Shown here: one piece after another, positions 12,531 to 24,000 of the stretch
Layout of the letters: every line of letters begins with the position of its first letter
Numbering within the stretch: the first letter of the stretch is position 1
Origin: Siphonodentalium dalli
Taxonomy: Eukaryota > Mollusca > Scaphopoda > Gadilida > Siphonodentaliidae
Assembly (NCBI GenBank): GCA_032622095.1
Contig: CP136065.1
Span: 220,018,151-220,082,150, forward strand
Length of the DNA stretch: 64,000 bases
Direction: 5' to 3'
Program-made: the position numbers and the translations under genes
The notes under the pieces: model-generated
The model's input: only the letters and a program-made list of their open reading frames with translations
Told to the model about the DNA's origin: nothing
Database searches by the model: none

Positions 12531-13865
12531 ATAATCTGGTTGGCGAGATTACTTCGGTCAACTATGTAGTCCGAGTCCACAAGGTGTGATGATATTGTCA
12601 ATGAACACTTAATTGGTGCACCAGACTCAGTTTCTCTGGTCTTGTGCAACTTGTTCAACGCCATTATCAAACATGAGTGGATTCATGTAGACATGAAAGC
12701 TGGAATAATTATTCCACAATACAAAGGCGAGCCAGAACCAAAATATATCCCTGACAGCTACGGGCAGTAACTTTGCTCTCAGTTTTGTATAAACTCGTTG
12801 AGGATGTTATGATGTCGCGATTCTCAAGCAAGAACGCGTCGATGTTCATTCCTCATTAGCTCCAATTCGGGTTCCAAGACCACATTGGTTGCAATATGAC
12901 ATCATCTAGAATCTATCTGCCACATTGGGGATAATGGATCAAAAGCGTTTGTTTGTTTTCTCGATTCCCAAAAAACTTTATACCGTGTGTGGCATGGTGT
13001 CTCCTATTTAAATTAAGCGCACTTGGATTCAGTGTTAAAGTTCTTCGAATTATTGCCAACATGCATGATAATTGTTACAGCAGTGTGCTCTGTAGTGGAT
13101 GCCTATCTGATAACTTCCACATTCTCCAAGAAACAAGACAAGGCTCCGTGACCTCTCCATTTTTCTACTTAATATTCATTGATTTGCACAACTGTTTTGC
13201 ACATAATTCAAAAGTCTAGCCGCGGCCTACATATTGGCAATATGAACTGTACTTCACCGACCACGGCAGATGATATTTGCTTGATCGCTATGAACAAATC
13301 AGGCCTCGATATATTACTGGAGATATGCAACTTATAGAGTTCCAAATCGAGATTTTGTTTCTCGAAAACCAAAAGTTCTGTCGTCGTTTTCAACGAGACT
13401 CGGTCTCAACATATCTAGAATAATAGATCTTGGTTTATCGACAACTGAATGTCGCCACCTTGGAATAACTTAGCATAAGTTCAACCATAACCATGCGCTT
13501 GCGGCTGAAATGGCAGATACCACGCGGAAAGCATAATTTACACTTGCCGGGATAAAAGCTCTGAAATTGTGCACGCCTCTGTCGATGTCAAAACTGTTCC
13601 TCACTGTTGTGAACTAACTGATCGTCTCGGCATAGAGACTTTCGTATATCTTGACTCCCTTCATCACGATCAACTGCATGAACATTCTTGTCACTATGCA
13701 ATCCATCAAAAGGTTCCCAGGTTTTTTTTATGGTGGAGTTTATTCTCTACGGGCGTAGCTATATAGTACAGCGATTCGTGGCATGAGCTATCTCAACCTA
13801 TATTTTGTGTGAATGTTCCAAGTAATGCTGTGTCAGGCATAAAATTCCCAACTGTTGAATTGAGG

Positions 13866-14225
13866 TTAAAGGTACTCAATCCGATTCGATGGTCCCCATA
13901 TCATCAGATTCCAACAACAACAAAGTTTTGGAAATGCCGCTTCAATTATCAGAATCGATTAATTGCCCAAAAAATAATGCTAACCACAGTCAACTATAGT
14001 TTAAAATTGCACAAAACCTGTTATTTATCAACATTTTTATCAACGAAAGTTTGCCAGTTTGTCAGATATTCCAGATGGTGAAAAATAATAGATTTAAACA
14101 ATCGATATCTGATCACTCTGAGCTTTGATGAGTGGGTTCCTCGACTCGAATCAAATATTTTACCCCCCCCCCAAAGATAAATAAATAGTAATTGAAGGGC
14201 GCTTAATCGGATTGACTACCTTTAA
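13866..14225. mobile_element. Family F MITE, 360 bp
   Basis: TTAA ends, AGGTACTCAATCCGATTCGA left, GGATTGACTACCT right. It sits at the 3' end of the broken LINE and shares TATCATCAGATTCCAACAAC with the 2026 copy. Confidence 0.8.
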
Positions 14226-14933
14226 GACACACTCCCATCGCCAAGCCTCTACACACAAATAAATCACCCGTGGACATAATGGGTAGGGGATAAAACAGGA
14301 GACATTTGAACCACCAATATATTGTATTTGAACTAACGTTTTTTTTCAAACAATCCTGAAGCGTAGTCAATGCGGGAAATAACTCTAAAGCAGCGAACGG
14401 CAAGCTCGCACAGGAGAGTAGATTCACATGAAAGGGACGGATTCAATGAACATATACATGGTTATACAAACCTGTCTATTGCGATATCACGTGACAACTC
14501 TAACATATACCTGATAGTGTTCAATGATTAAAAGTGCTCTGTGCGATTTAACAATCTAAACGTTGCAAAATTGCTTTCTTTCAAAACGACGAAAAAAATT
14601 GGGAAATCGTGGAATAATTACACTGTAAAATTTATTAACATTTCGAAAGAGGTTGTGTTACGCTATATATGACCTCATCAAAGGATAAATTCTGAACGGG
14701 TCCTATGATTGTATGTTTTCAGTTTTGGTTGCATGGTTACCCGAATATTGGTATATGAACACGTGTAAAACTTATCCACTACTTTTATGATGTTTGAAAC
14801 GCTGCAAATTTCAAGCAGACATTCACACGCTTTGATTATGTTCAATATTTTTCATGTTACATGCCACGTGATATCACAAAATCGACAGTATAAAGGTCAT
14901 GGTTACTATATAAATCCTCTTCAAAATAAGAGG
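14226..14933. other. Stretch without recognisable gene
   Basis: No supported feature; short frames only. Confidence 0.45.
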
Positions 14934-15149
14934 TACAGTAATGCCCTAAATAATCGACTCCTTAACCACAGCAGAATTATGGGTATTTTTCAGGATTTAG
15001 TCGGAAATATGGCTTGTTGCCATTCAACGGAAAGCTCTCGATGAGAGCTTTCCGATGAATTGCAACCAGCCATATTTCCGACTAAATCCTGAAAAATTAC
15101 CCATAATTCTGCTGTGGTTAAGGAGTCGACTATTTAGGGCATTACTGTA
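14934..15149. mobile_element. Family I foldback MITE (TA target)
   Basis: Near-perfect palindrome with ends TACAGTAATGCCCTAAATAA and inverse; centre at AGCTCTCGATGAGAGCT. The CAGT terminus at a TA dinucleotide is of Tc1/mariner type. A second full copy is at 46545-46750. Confidence 0.88.
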
Positions 15150-15575
15150 TATTGTAAGCATTTTAACAGGAACACGGTAAACGGAGAACACGAATGGTAA
15201 TCATTTGAATATAAATGGGATGCGCTCTAACATAATGAACACACATTGTTACACAATGTTAGGACACAAGGTGATTATTTGTATGGTAAAATTTAAAACG
15301 ATGAAACATGACAAATGGAAATATTATAAACTAAGGCAAACTTGTTTCGTATTTGGAAGATGCGTGAGCATTTATAGTGGCTATTTCTACAATACTCTGC
15401 TCAAATAGCAGAATTTCAACAAAACGCGATTGAAGCTCCATTATTTGAGCCCAAAATGTAACCGCCCTCTCATTAAAAGGGTGCGATGTTTTATCTAAGT
15501 GGGTGCAGTAACGGTGATGATCATGATTTGCTAGTAAACTTTCTTTTAAAAATTCTAACAAAAACATCTGGACAA
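15150..15575. other. Stretch without recognisable gene
   Basis: Nothing supported; small AT-rich frames only. Confidence 0.4.
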
Positions 15576-15656
15576 AACCCTTTCTTTACTAAATGGGTTC
15601 ATTTCCTATAAGGGAACTATTCGTCAATGAGTTTTAGGTAAAGAAAGGGGTTTACT
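15576..15656. mobile_element. Family D MITE, deletion derivative
   Basis: About 80 bp with both Family D ends (AACCCTTTCTTTACTAAATG and TAGGTAAAGAAAGGGGTT) and the ACTCATTGACGAA arm, but the centre is missing. Confidence 0.7.
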
Positions 15657-15895
15657 GAGATATAACAAACGTCTGAATATTCATGTATCAACTCGAATTA
15701 AAATTTTATATTAAAGTATACACGCAGCAACTAGGTGTTAAATCAATCGAATTTGTAATAAATAAACTAATTGAAAATAATTACATGAGCAAATATATAG
15801 ATGAAATATAAATAAATAGAAATAGATAAATTATAATGAACAGATAGATGAACAACTGGGTGTGGAGCATGAGTATATTGTATATTAACCCCTTA

Positions 15896-16160
15896 TTAAC
15901 CCCCTTGTTATGCCAAATGGATTCTCCCATGTTATAAAAGTATACACTGGAATGGTATATTATTAATCTGGAGGGATGTTCAGATAATAAGAGCAGACGA
16001 AAAGCTAATACAAGTATACAGAAGGAATCATATTCTTTGGTTGGAAATGTTCAAATAATAATTTAACAAAACGGCCTATAGTAGTTTGTTGATCTTATTA
16101 GCTGAACATTTTCATAGGTAACTACTCTTCAACGAGTAATTAGTACAAAGAAAGGATTAA
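15896..16160 (-). mobile_element. Family D MITE (TTAA), reverse copy
   Basis: Family D definition: end CCCTTTCTATACTAAAT, arm CTCATTGACGAGTAGTT, GTTCAGATAATAAGTTCAAC with its inverse, CTGCACTTGTATTATC, and right end GGAGAATCCATTTAGTATAG. This copy is flanked by TTAA on both sides and is in the opposite orientation. Confidence 0.8.
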
Positions 16161-16699
16161 ACTTTTATATCCAAAATTCTTTATTCCTTCTGGATTATCA
16201 TGTTCTGAGGAAAATCTACACTGTACCTCGAAATATCTTAAGGCTACAATTAAGAGATTGCGTCTCCATAAGCAGAGTACTTGTACGCAGATATTTATAG
16301 TTACGTTATTTCCTGTTCGGGCATAACTCATAAGCATGAAGGAAAGGACAAATTTCTGATCTTTTAGTAAGTCATGTGCATGCATAAGATGAAGACGAAA
16401 CAATGAAACCCATTAAAGTCGTCTGATCCTGTTTGCGAGGAAAGGTGGGTTAAGCATACAATAGTTCGAAAAAAACAATGCGTGTATCATTTAAAACCGA
16501 AAAAAAAATCGCTCATGTAACAAATAACACTTCTTCGCAACATATTCTGATCACTGGCGAACATAGTGCTTGGAGATTGAGAGAACACATTTTAGATTTT
16601 GTCTAAAAATACAAATTCCCATGATGATCGCGTATAACAACCAAATTTCTGGGTTGCATTTGATTATCAAACAAGCGCTAATTTTAAAAACGTTAAAAA

Positions 16700-17120
16700 T
16701 GTTGAGAATGATTTAAAACCACATGGCGGTTTGCGCTCCAAAAATACACATAATATTATTCCTTCTCGAATTTTTCTCAGTATCGAAATAGGTCGATAAA
16801 TATTTGAATTACCTTTCTACGAACATGATGTAATCCAAAAAGACGCATAGAAGTAATGACATACACACTATTTCAAGGCTTGAGATGCTCCAGTTAATGA
16901 AAAATTCAACTGTGAATACGGTGTTTGGGTCCCAAACAAAACACAAAACAGCCATTTGCGCGACATGGAACAGAAAAGTTGAAAACGGCTGAAAAATGGC
17001 TGTGACTTTAGCAAGTGTTTTTCAGAGCATATGAAGCCAGTATATCAATAGCTCGTTTATTTATTTATCGACCTATTGTATCCGTCGCTCCAAATTACGT
17101 AGAAACAAATTTGGAGGTTC
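16700..17120. repeat. Dispersed repeat P, copy 1
   Basis: About 420 bp shared with 23677-24110: GGTTTGCGCTCC, ATAGGTCGATAAATA, TACCTTTCTACGAACAT, CCAAACAAAAC, ACAGCCATTT, AAAATGGCTGTGAC, CCAAATTACGT. No terminal repeats were recognised, so its class is open. It contains the downstream filamin polyadenylation candidates. Confidence 0.75.
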
Positions 17121-17162
17121 GAATGAGCCATGTCCGTTTAAAGAATAAGTGACCTGTTTATT
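17056..17162 (-). promoter_or_regulatory. Candidate filamin polyadenylation signals
   Basis: The first AATAAA on the minus strand after the stop codon lies at 17157-17162, about 710 nt downstream; two overlapping copies follow at 17060-17065 and 17056-17061. If used, the mRNA 3' UTR contains the whole Family A element at 17368-17767. No transcript data support the choice. Confidence 0.35.
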
Positions 17163-17367
17163 TCTGTTCGCGATTTATGTCGAAAATTGGAATCTCCAAG
17201 CACCAACAAAACACAGTCATAGCTTTCACATCATGAGGACTAGAGGACGTAGCCTAACAGAAAGATATACGCACAACGTGAGCAGTCCCAATTTACACTA
17301 ACATGTACGTTGTTTCCAGCATCATGCAGATACATGTAGATTATGCTAACTTCAAATGCATGACAAA

Positions 17368-17767
17368 TTAACCCTTTACCCAACAAACCGGCCAAAACCG
17401 GCCAAATAAAGCTGCAACAGCCTAAATTATCTTGGGTCTGTCTCAATAAAACCATACAAATATGGATATCATTGGAACCGGCTCATTGACCACATTGTGA
17501 TGGTTACAGTTATGCCCTGTGCCAATGCATTTTCTTATATATGCGAGTCGACCATAGGTCGCCTCGCATATATAAGAGAATGCATTGGCCTAAAAAAAAT
17601 CTTTTTTTAACACTTTTTACCATTTTTTCTTACATTCTTTAACAATTTTATAACTTTTAATGTGTTAAGCCAATGCATTCTCTTATATATGCGAGACGAC
17701 CTATGGTCGACTCGCATATATAAGAGAATGCATTGGCACAGGGCCATTCTGTTGGGTAAAGGGTTAA
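17368..17767 (-). mobile_element. Family A MITE in probable filamin 3' UTR
   Basis: 400 bp, reverse orientation, ending 103 nt after the filamin stop codon (in transcript direction). No AATAAA lies between stop and element, so both hairpins are probably in the mature mRNA. Confidence 0.92.
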
Positions 17768-17869
17768 CATAATCGCTTGGTTGATAATTAGGTGAGTGAT
17801 GATGTTTGTACACGTTATACGTATATGTGTCCGCCTCCAGCTCCTCTATTAAAACTCAACGAGAATAAC

Positions 17870-18057
17870 TTATGTGGAGAGAAAGAAGGGACTTCCATTG
17901 ATGTCGTCATCACCCCATTTCACGTGCAGCACGTGATCGCCGATTTCTTGAACCTTGTATTTAACCGTGTACACCGTGGCCGATGTCTTTAAGACGTTGA
18001 GTTCTGGCTCGGGAAGCCCGGATGGAGAAATCATACCCACAGTTAGAAGGGCGTGTC
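17870..18057 (-). CDS. FLN: Filamin last coding exon: repeat 24, stop codon
   Basis: 188 bp, acceptor TATTGCAG. Encodes HALLTVGMISPSGLPEPEL, TVYTVKYKVQEIGDHVLHV and KWGDDINGSPFFLST, then TAA at 17870-17872. Length and ending match the last filamin repeat, which forms the homodimer in vertebrates (VVKWGDEHIPGSPYRVVVP end). The tail after GSPF is four residues and differs from the vertebrate ending. Confidence 0.94.
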
Positions 18058-21000
18058 CTGCAATAGCAAAAATACAATAAAAGTTAAAGTGATGTGAAAC
18101 ACTCCGGTAGGGTGATCAAATAGAAACGGAGAATAATCTTGTTCAAATTAGTTATTTTTGCAAATATTATATCTAAAGTGACAACACACACCGTCATTCT
18201 TATATATTAATTAAATGCCGTGACTGTCGATGGCTAAATCGCTTTCGTTAGTTTATAGCCGATAGAAGCATCCCGGTTCGAGTAGTAAATATTTACAAAT
18301 TAGCGTAGTTCAGACAATGTTTCTATGGAGTGATACGGTCGATTTGCTTGAGATTTTCGGTTATGTTAGTAGAATATTACATTCCTCCAGTTGGCATAGC
18401 ACCTGAATACGTACTTAGCTGTTTAACGCACCCGAACAAGTACATAATATGTCTTTAAATGATGTAAAAATGTTGAGATCTAATGTAAGAAGGGGAGCAA
18501 CTCTATACTCGACCAACTTCACCAGCGGCAAGCTAGTTTCTCCGATTAACTGGTATGTGGGGAATGGTGTCAATAGTTACCACTGCCTATATAACACACG
18601 ATAGAAACATCACCTGCATGTTAAAGTGTCTCGATTCACAACAATGTTCTTGTAGAGAACATCATGATATGGATGACGCCAATGCCCTGTACTATAACAT
18701 CATAAAACGTGTGTTTTGAGTTGCGGTCCTCGGTAATTTCCAATCTTGTGACGCGAGACTTGTGTTCTGCAGTACTGAGTACTCGAGCAAGCCTTGAAAT
18801 AGGGTGTCTGTCATTTGCAGAATGAGGTCCCCAGAGGGTGAATTTAGTGATGCTACCCCGCATAGCGGGCTAGCATCACCAAATTCACCCTCTGGGGACC
18901 CCATTCTGCTTACACCTCAGCAGAATGAGGTTCCCATAGTATAGGGTGAATTTGGTGATGCTAGCCCGCTATGCGGGGTAGCATCACTAAATTCACACTC
19001 TGTGGACCTCATTCTGCAATGACAGACACCCTATTTCAAGGCTAGTACTCGAGCAAAAGTATTCTTGTAAATTTCTTGCATAGCTTATTGGAATATAACA
19101 CTAATCGATTCTCATCGTTCACAACATACGTCGACGTGAAATGCCTTATATGATCTTCTCGGCGAGCCACCTCTAACTGGCATTCATTCCAGCGTGTAAA
19201 TGTATATACAGATAAGATATAAATAATGAGTCCATTTCGTGTTTCTATTTACATAACAAATTGTGTATATTATTACTAATCATTTAAAGATTGTCCCCAC
19301 ATGTGGCATGGTTGATCGAGAGTGAACCTGGAATATGCATTTCAGCTGGAAAATGTAGGTTGTTGTTTGATAACACATTCTATATAATAATACACAATTA
19401 ATGCTCGAGTTGAACAAGGTTTGCGCACCGAAAATTACTTTCGTCGAGCTTTTTTTTTTCTCCATACAAGAGTGAATATGTCAGAAAAGAATTTCAAATT
19501 GGTTGACATTTGTTTCGAGATATTGTTGTGGAAGATGAATTGGTTGACATTAAGTTCAAGTTATCACTCTAACGGTCTTAACATTGCTAAAATAATAGAC
19601 AAACTAAGTTCCATAACAGTTACTGTAACCTGGTTTTTGAACTCGATCGAGACATTGCGGTAAAAGTCCATACAGTAAATATGAATGAAATCGGGTGATG
19701 TTTGTTCAAGTTATCGCGTTAACGGTATTGACATTACTTTACATTTATAGCATAATGGCCATAACTATGATCAAAAGTTTAGGTCTGATTTTATGTGTGA
19801 TCCTGTCACACAATGTTATAAACACAAACAAACAAATGTCAGAATTCATCAACAAACGGCTAAGTTATAGAGGATGTGGTACGCCCGGAAACAGATGGAA
19901 AATGGATCCACTCGAGGGGTTAACCCTTCGAGTGCCAGGTCCGATTTTTGTATCAACCCATATACCCTATGCCAATGCATTCTCTTATATATGCGAGTCG
20001 ACCATAGGTCGCTTCGCAAAAATAAGAGAATGCATTGGCCTAACCCCAAAACAAATATTAAAAAAAACAAAAAAACAATTCATTTGTTTATTTTGTTTAG
20101 GGCACTCTTCAGACCATAACTTAGGGCCGATGAGATCGGCCCCTGGCACTAAAAGGGTTAGTCCAGAAATTATCGATCCATAGATGACCTTTATTACGCA
20201 TGCGTACCTGCATCTTTGCAGTTAAGTGTAAACGCTAGTAGTCTATTGGTAAATGCTCTCTTCAATCCTTGTCCTTGTGCTATCACTTTGCTGGCATCAC
20301 CAACGAACTTCTTTGCTGCAGCACCTGGCTTCTTATCTACGGTCTCTACGACCATAGACGACTGCTCGGGGATCGGCGCTGGTTTTCTGCCAGTACCTAT
20401 AGAAGAGACAACAAACGACATCATTATATGACTATGACTATGATTATTTATTCATAACTCATTCATATAATATATACAATTATCTACACAGTGTAATATG
20501 ATAACATGCAATGAGCTATCGGGGGCAGCATAACCAAGAGAGTTTTCTACATGTCGTCCCCGTTGAAAAGTAATATAACTATACATGTAATAATAATTTG
20601 ATTTTATCTAGGTTTTGTCTTGTTAACTTTAAACATTGGTGTATAAACGTCTGTTTCTATATAATAATAGTAGAATTAGTTCGTCGTTCACCGTTCATCG
20701 CTCAGTTTGTGATGTGATATATAAAGTACAAACATGTCGAATGTGAATATGTGGATGAGGCCAGCGGAGAACCATGATAATTCTTTATCCAATGGATCGA
20801 ATAAGGCAGTAATAAGGCATTCGAATAAGGAAATCGAATAAGGCACCACGATACAAACTGCCAATAAAGGGACAACGACAAATAAGAATGGACATTTATG
20901 TAGTCTGGCTAAACAATCAAAGTCTATACAATGGGATCGACACTCGCATACATAAGAAAATGCACTGGCACGATTATGTGTATCCAACCTGTTGGAGGGT

Positions 21001-24000
21001 GTTACCCCTACCCCATTAATCCTGAATACCAGTTAAAGATGCGAATTAAAAATATATAATACAAGACATGGTTATTTCACACTAATATGATAATTTCCAC
21101 ACATTTGCTGAAGTCCATAACTTCAACACATCACCAAGGTTTATCATACTGAATTACATTAAAATAGGGCATTTTGGCTCAGAAATAATCGAAATTTGAA
21201 CAATTTGATTCTATAAAAGTTACGCACCAGCCTTGTTGTTGAATCCGGTTAAAATTGGCGAGTGCCAGTTGACAAAAATAAAAATAAAAGTTGTGAATAG
21301 CCAATCAATAACGTTGAATTTCTGACGACATTTGATCAATCGATAATTATATGTTTGAGTGACACGCTGACAGCGTGTCTCTTTCAACTTCATGTATCTT
21401 TTTCGTCGAAAATAATCTCTAATGCCCCGGTTCCATATTCCCGATTTTCTGTCCCGAATTAGTATATTCGGCACCAATTCGGGACCAGACCAAATCGGCA
21501 GCATTCGAGAGAATTCTGGACGAGTTTTATTCCAAAAGCCGCCGAACTGATGACAAAATTTAATCGTCCCGAACATTGCCGAGTATTCCAGAATGCTTCC
21601 GAATTTCTTCCCGAATGATAAAGAATTATCCCGAACTGATACCGAAATTTCGTGCGAGTAGCTGCCGAATTACCCAGATTACTAACGACTTGTTGCCGAA
21701 TACCCCGAATCAATGCCGAACTGGTATACCGAATTGATGCCGAATAAATACCGAATTGGTATTTAATTGCTGCCGAACGTCCCGAATCGATGCCAAATTT
21801 TGCTGATACACCGGATCTCAGTATAAAAGCAGCCACACATGGCGAATTCGGGAATAAGCTACCGAATACTGCCGACTACTCCAGAATATCCACCCGAATA
21901 TTGCCGAATACTGCCGACTACTCCCGAATAGGTGCCGAATTGCTCCCGAATTTATCCCGATGATTTACAAATCGGGAGCGATTCGGCTTGGTTCCCGATA
22001 GTTTTGAACATTTCAAAACTGTCGGGAGCGGGCCCAGAATCGTCCCGAATCGACCCCGATAGCACCGATATCCCCGATCATGTTCGGGGGTAATAATTCA
22101 CTGTGCCGACTCGTCCCGAACTTACTCCACGATTTTTGCTAAATTATGATTCGGGAGTCATTCGGGAACATTCGGGGTGGAAAATCGGGGATATGGAACC
22201 GGGGCTTAAGTTGTACGCTCGTTTTACTTTACCTTCTACTTTTGGTTCTCCTGTGCAATGACGGATTAAATTATAAGAAATAACCCTTGTTTTGATTTAG
22301 ATTATTAGTTTTAACCGAACAGTTTGAAGATAACTTTACTATAACGAGCTACTACGGTCTTTAAACTTTTCGGTTATAACGCATAACCTTAATCGGAACA
22401 AGAGTTATTTCTTAAATAAACAAATATTCAATTCACAATTCAATTCAATAACGTTAGTCGAACCTGAGACAATGGCGGCATGTGGACTGCCGGCGATAGG
22501 TATGGCACCATATTTACCTGAGACAATGGCGGCATGTGGACTGCCGGCGATAGGTATGGCACCATATTTACCTGAGACAATGGCGGCATGTGGACTGCCG
22601 GCGATAGGTATGGCACCATATTTACCTGAGACAATGGCGGCATGTGGACTGCCGGCGATAGGTATGGCACCATATTTACCTGAGACAATGGCGGCATGTG
22701 GACTGCCGGCGATAGGTATGGCACCATATTTACCTGAGACAATGGCGGCATGTGGACTGCCGGCGATAGGTATGGCACCATATTTACCTGAGACAATGGC
22801 GGCATGTGGACTGCCGGCGATAGGTATGGCACCATATTTACCTGAGACAATGGCGGCATGTGGACTGCCGGCGATAGGTATGGCACCATATTTACCTGAG
22901 ACAATGGCGGCATGTGGACTGCCGGCGATAGGTATGGCACCATATTTACCTGAGACAATGGCGGCATGTGGACTGTCGGCGATAGGTATGACAACATATT
23001 TACCTGAGACAATGGCGCATGTGGACTGCCGGCGATAGGTATGACAACATATTTACCTGAGACAATGGCGGCATGTGGACTGCCGGCGATAGGTATGGCA
23101 CCATATTTACCTGAGACAATGGCGGCATGTGGACTGCCGGCGATAGGCATGGCACCATATTTACCTGAGACAATGGGGGCATGTGGACTGTCGGCGATAG
23201 GTATGACACCATATTTACATGAGACAATGGCGGCATGTGGACTGCCGGCGATAGGTATGACACCATATTTACCTGAGACAATGGCGGCATGTGGACTGCC
23301 GGCGATAGGTATGGCACCATATTTGATAGTAATTAGGTATTTTCCAGGTGAATGTGGCTGGTAGCTGAACTCATAGCCATCGTCCATTTCCTTGCAGCTC
23401 ATCGAGACCTTGGATGGACCTTCAATGATGACAGCCAATATACCAGATCCAGCACCAGCGGTCTTCACCAAGAACTTGCTCTTCTGTCCTATAAATGTAA
23501 GAAATATATGCTTCAACAGAACAGTATCGCGTAAACTCTTATTCCGAACAAGTGACATGGGGGAACTTTATCTCATACAATGTTTCACATCTGCGACTCT
23601 TTATCAAGCATATAAAAGTAAGTGGAAAGTTTCATCTCCGATGTTTTGAAAATAGTTTCAATTAAAATTTGCATGATATTTTAAAGCCACATGAAGGTTT
23701 GCGCTCCGAAATACACTTAATAATATTAGATTTAGAATTTTACCGGTGTCAACATAGGTCGATAAATACTTAAATTACCTTTCTACGAACATTATATGTC
23801 ACAGAAAGACGCATTTAAGTAATAAAAAAAATACAACTATGAACAAGATGTTTGGGTACCAAACAAAACAAAACAGCCATTTTCACAACATGGAACAAGA
23901 ACGCGCGTTCCGTATTAGTCTATGCTTGATATTGTAGAAATAAAGAGCGTTCGTTTCACTTATCTGCGAACAATTGAAAACAGCTGGAAAATGGCTGTGA

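Larger units (their letters stand above)
7858..13865 (+). pseudogene. Old broken LINE (ORF1 with RRM-like end, endonuclease, RT)
   Basis: Frame-shifted fragments in the expected order of a two-ORF LINE. ORF1 pieces: 7890-8129, 8609-9000, then 9880-10230 with DMWDFFKKRNITPTFIR, SSRMYGSQSARVHIL and, one frame over, HFWPDNIIVRPW, typical of an RRM-like ORF1 end. ORF2 starts about 10219 (MINLDFLAWNATG), with the AP-endonuclease motif IIVMSDFNVHLAGDG at 11128-11172. RT fragments: KHEWIHVDMKAGIIIPQYKG (about 12670-12729), CFLDSQKTLYRVWHG (about 12954-12998), ADDICLIAMNKSG (about 13267-13305). Many stops and shifts. Insertions at 10292-10768 and 12392-12530 interrupt it. Confidence 0.8.

Noticed and set aside
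17792-17992. Plus-strand 66-codon frame overlapping the last filamin exon
   Set aside because: Antisense of coding sequence with no independent support.
22472-23038. Plus-strand repetitive 188-codon frame (and 23041-23364)
   Set aside because: It is the antisense reading of the 54-bp filamin array; open only because the unit has no stop in that frame.
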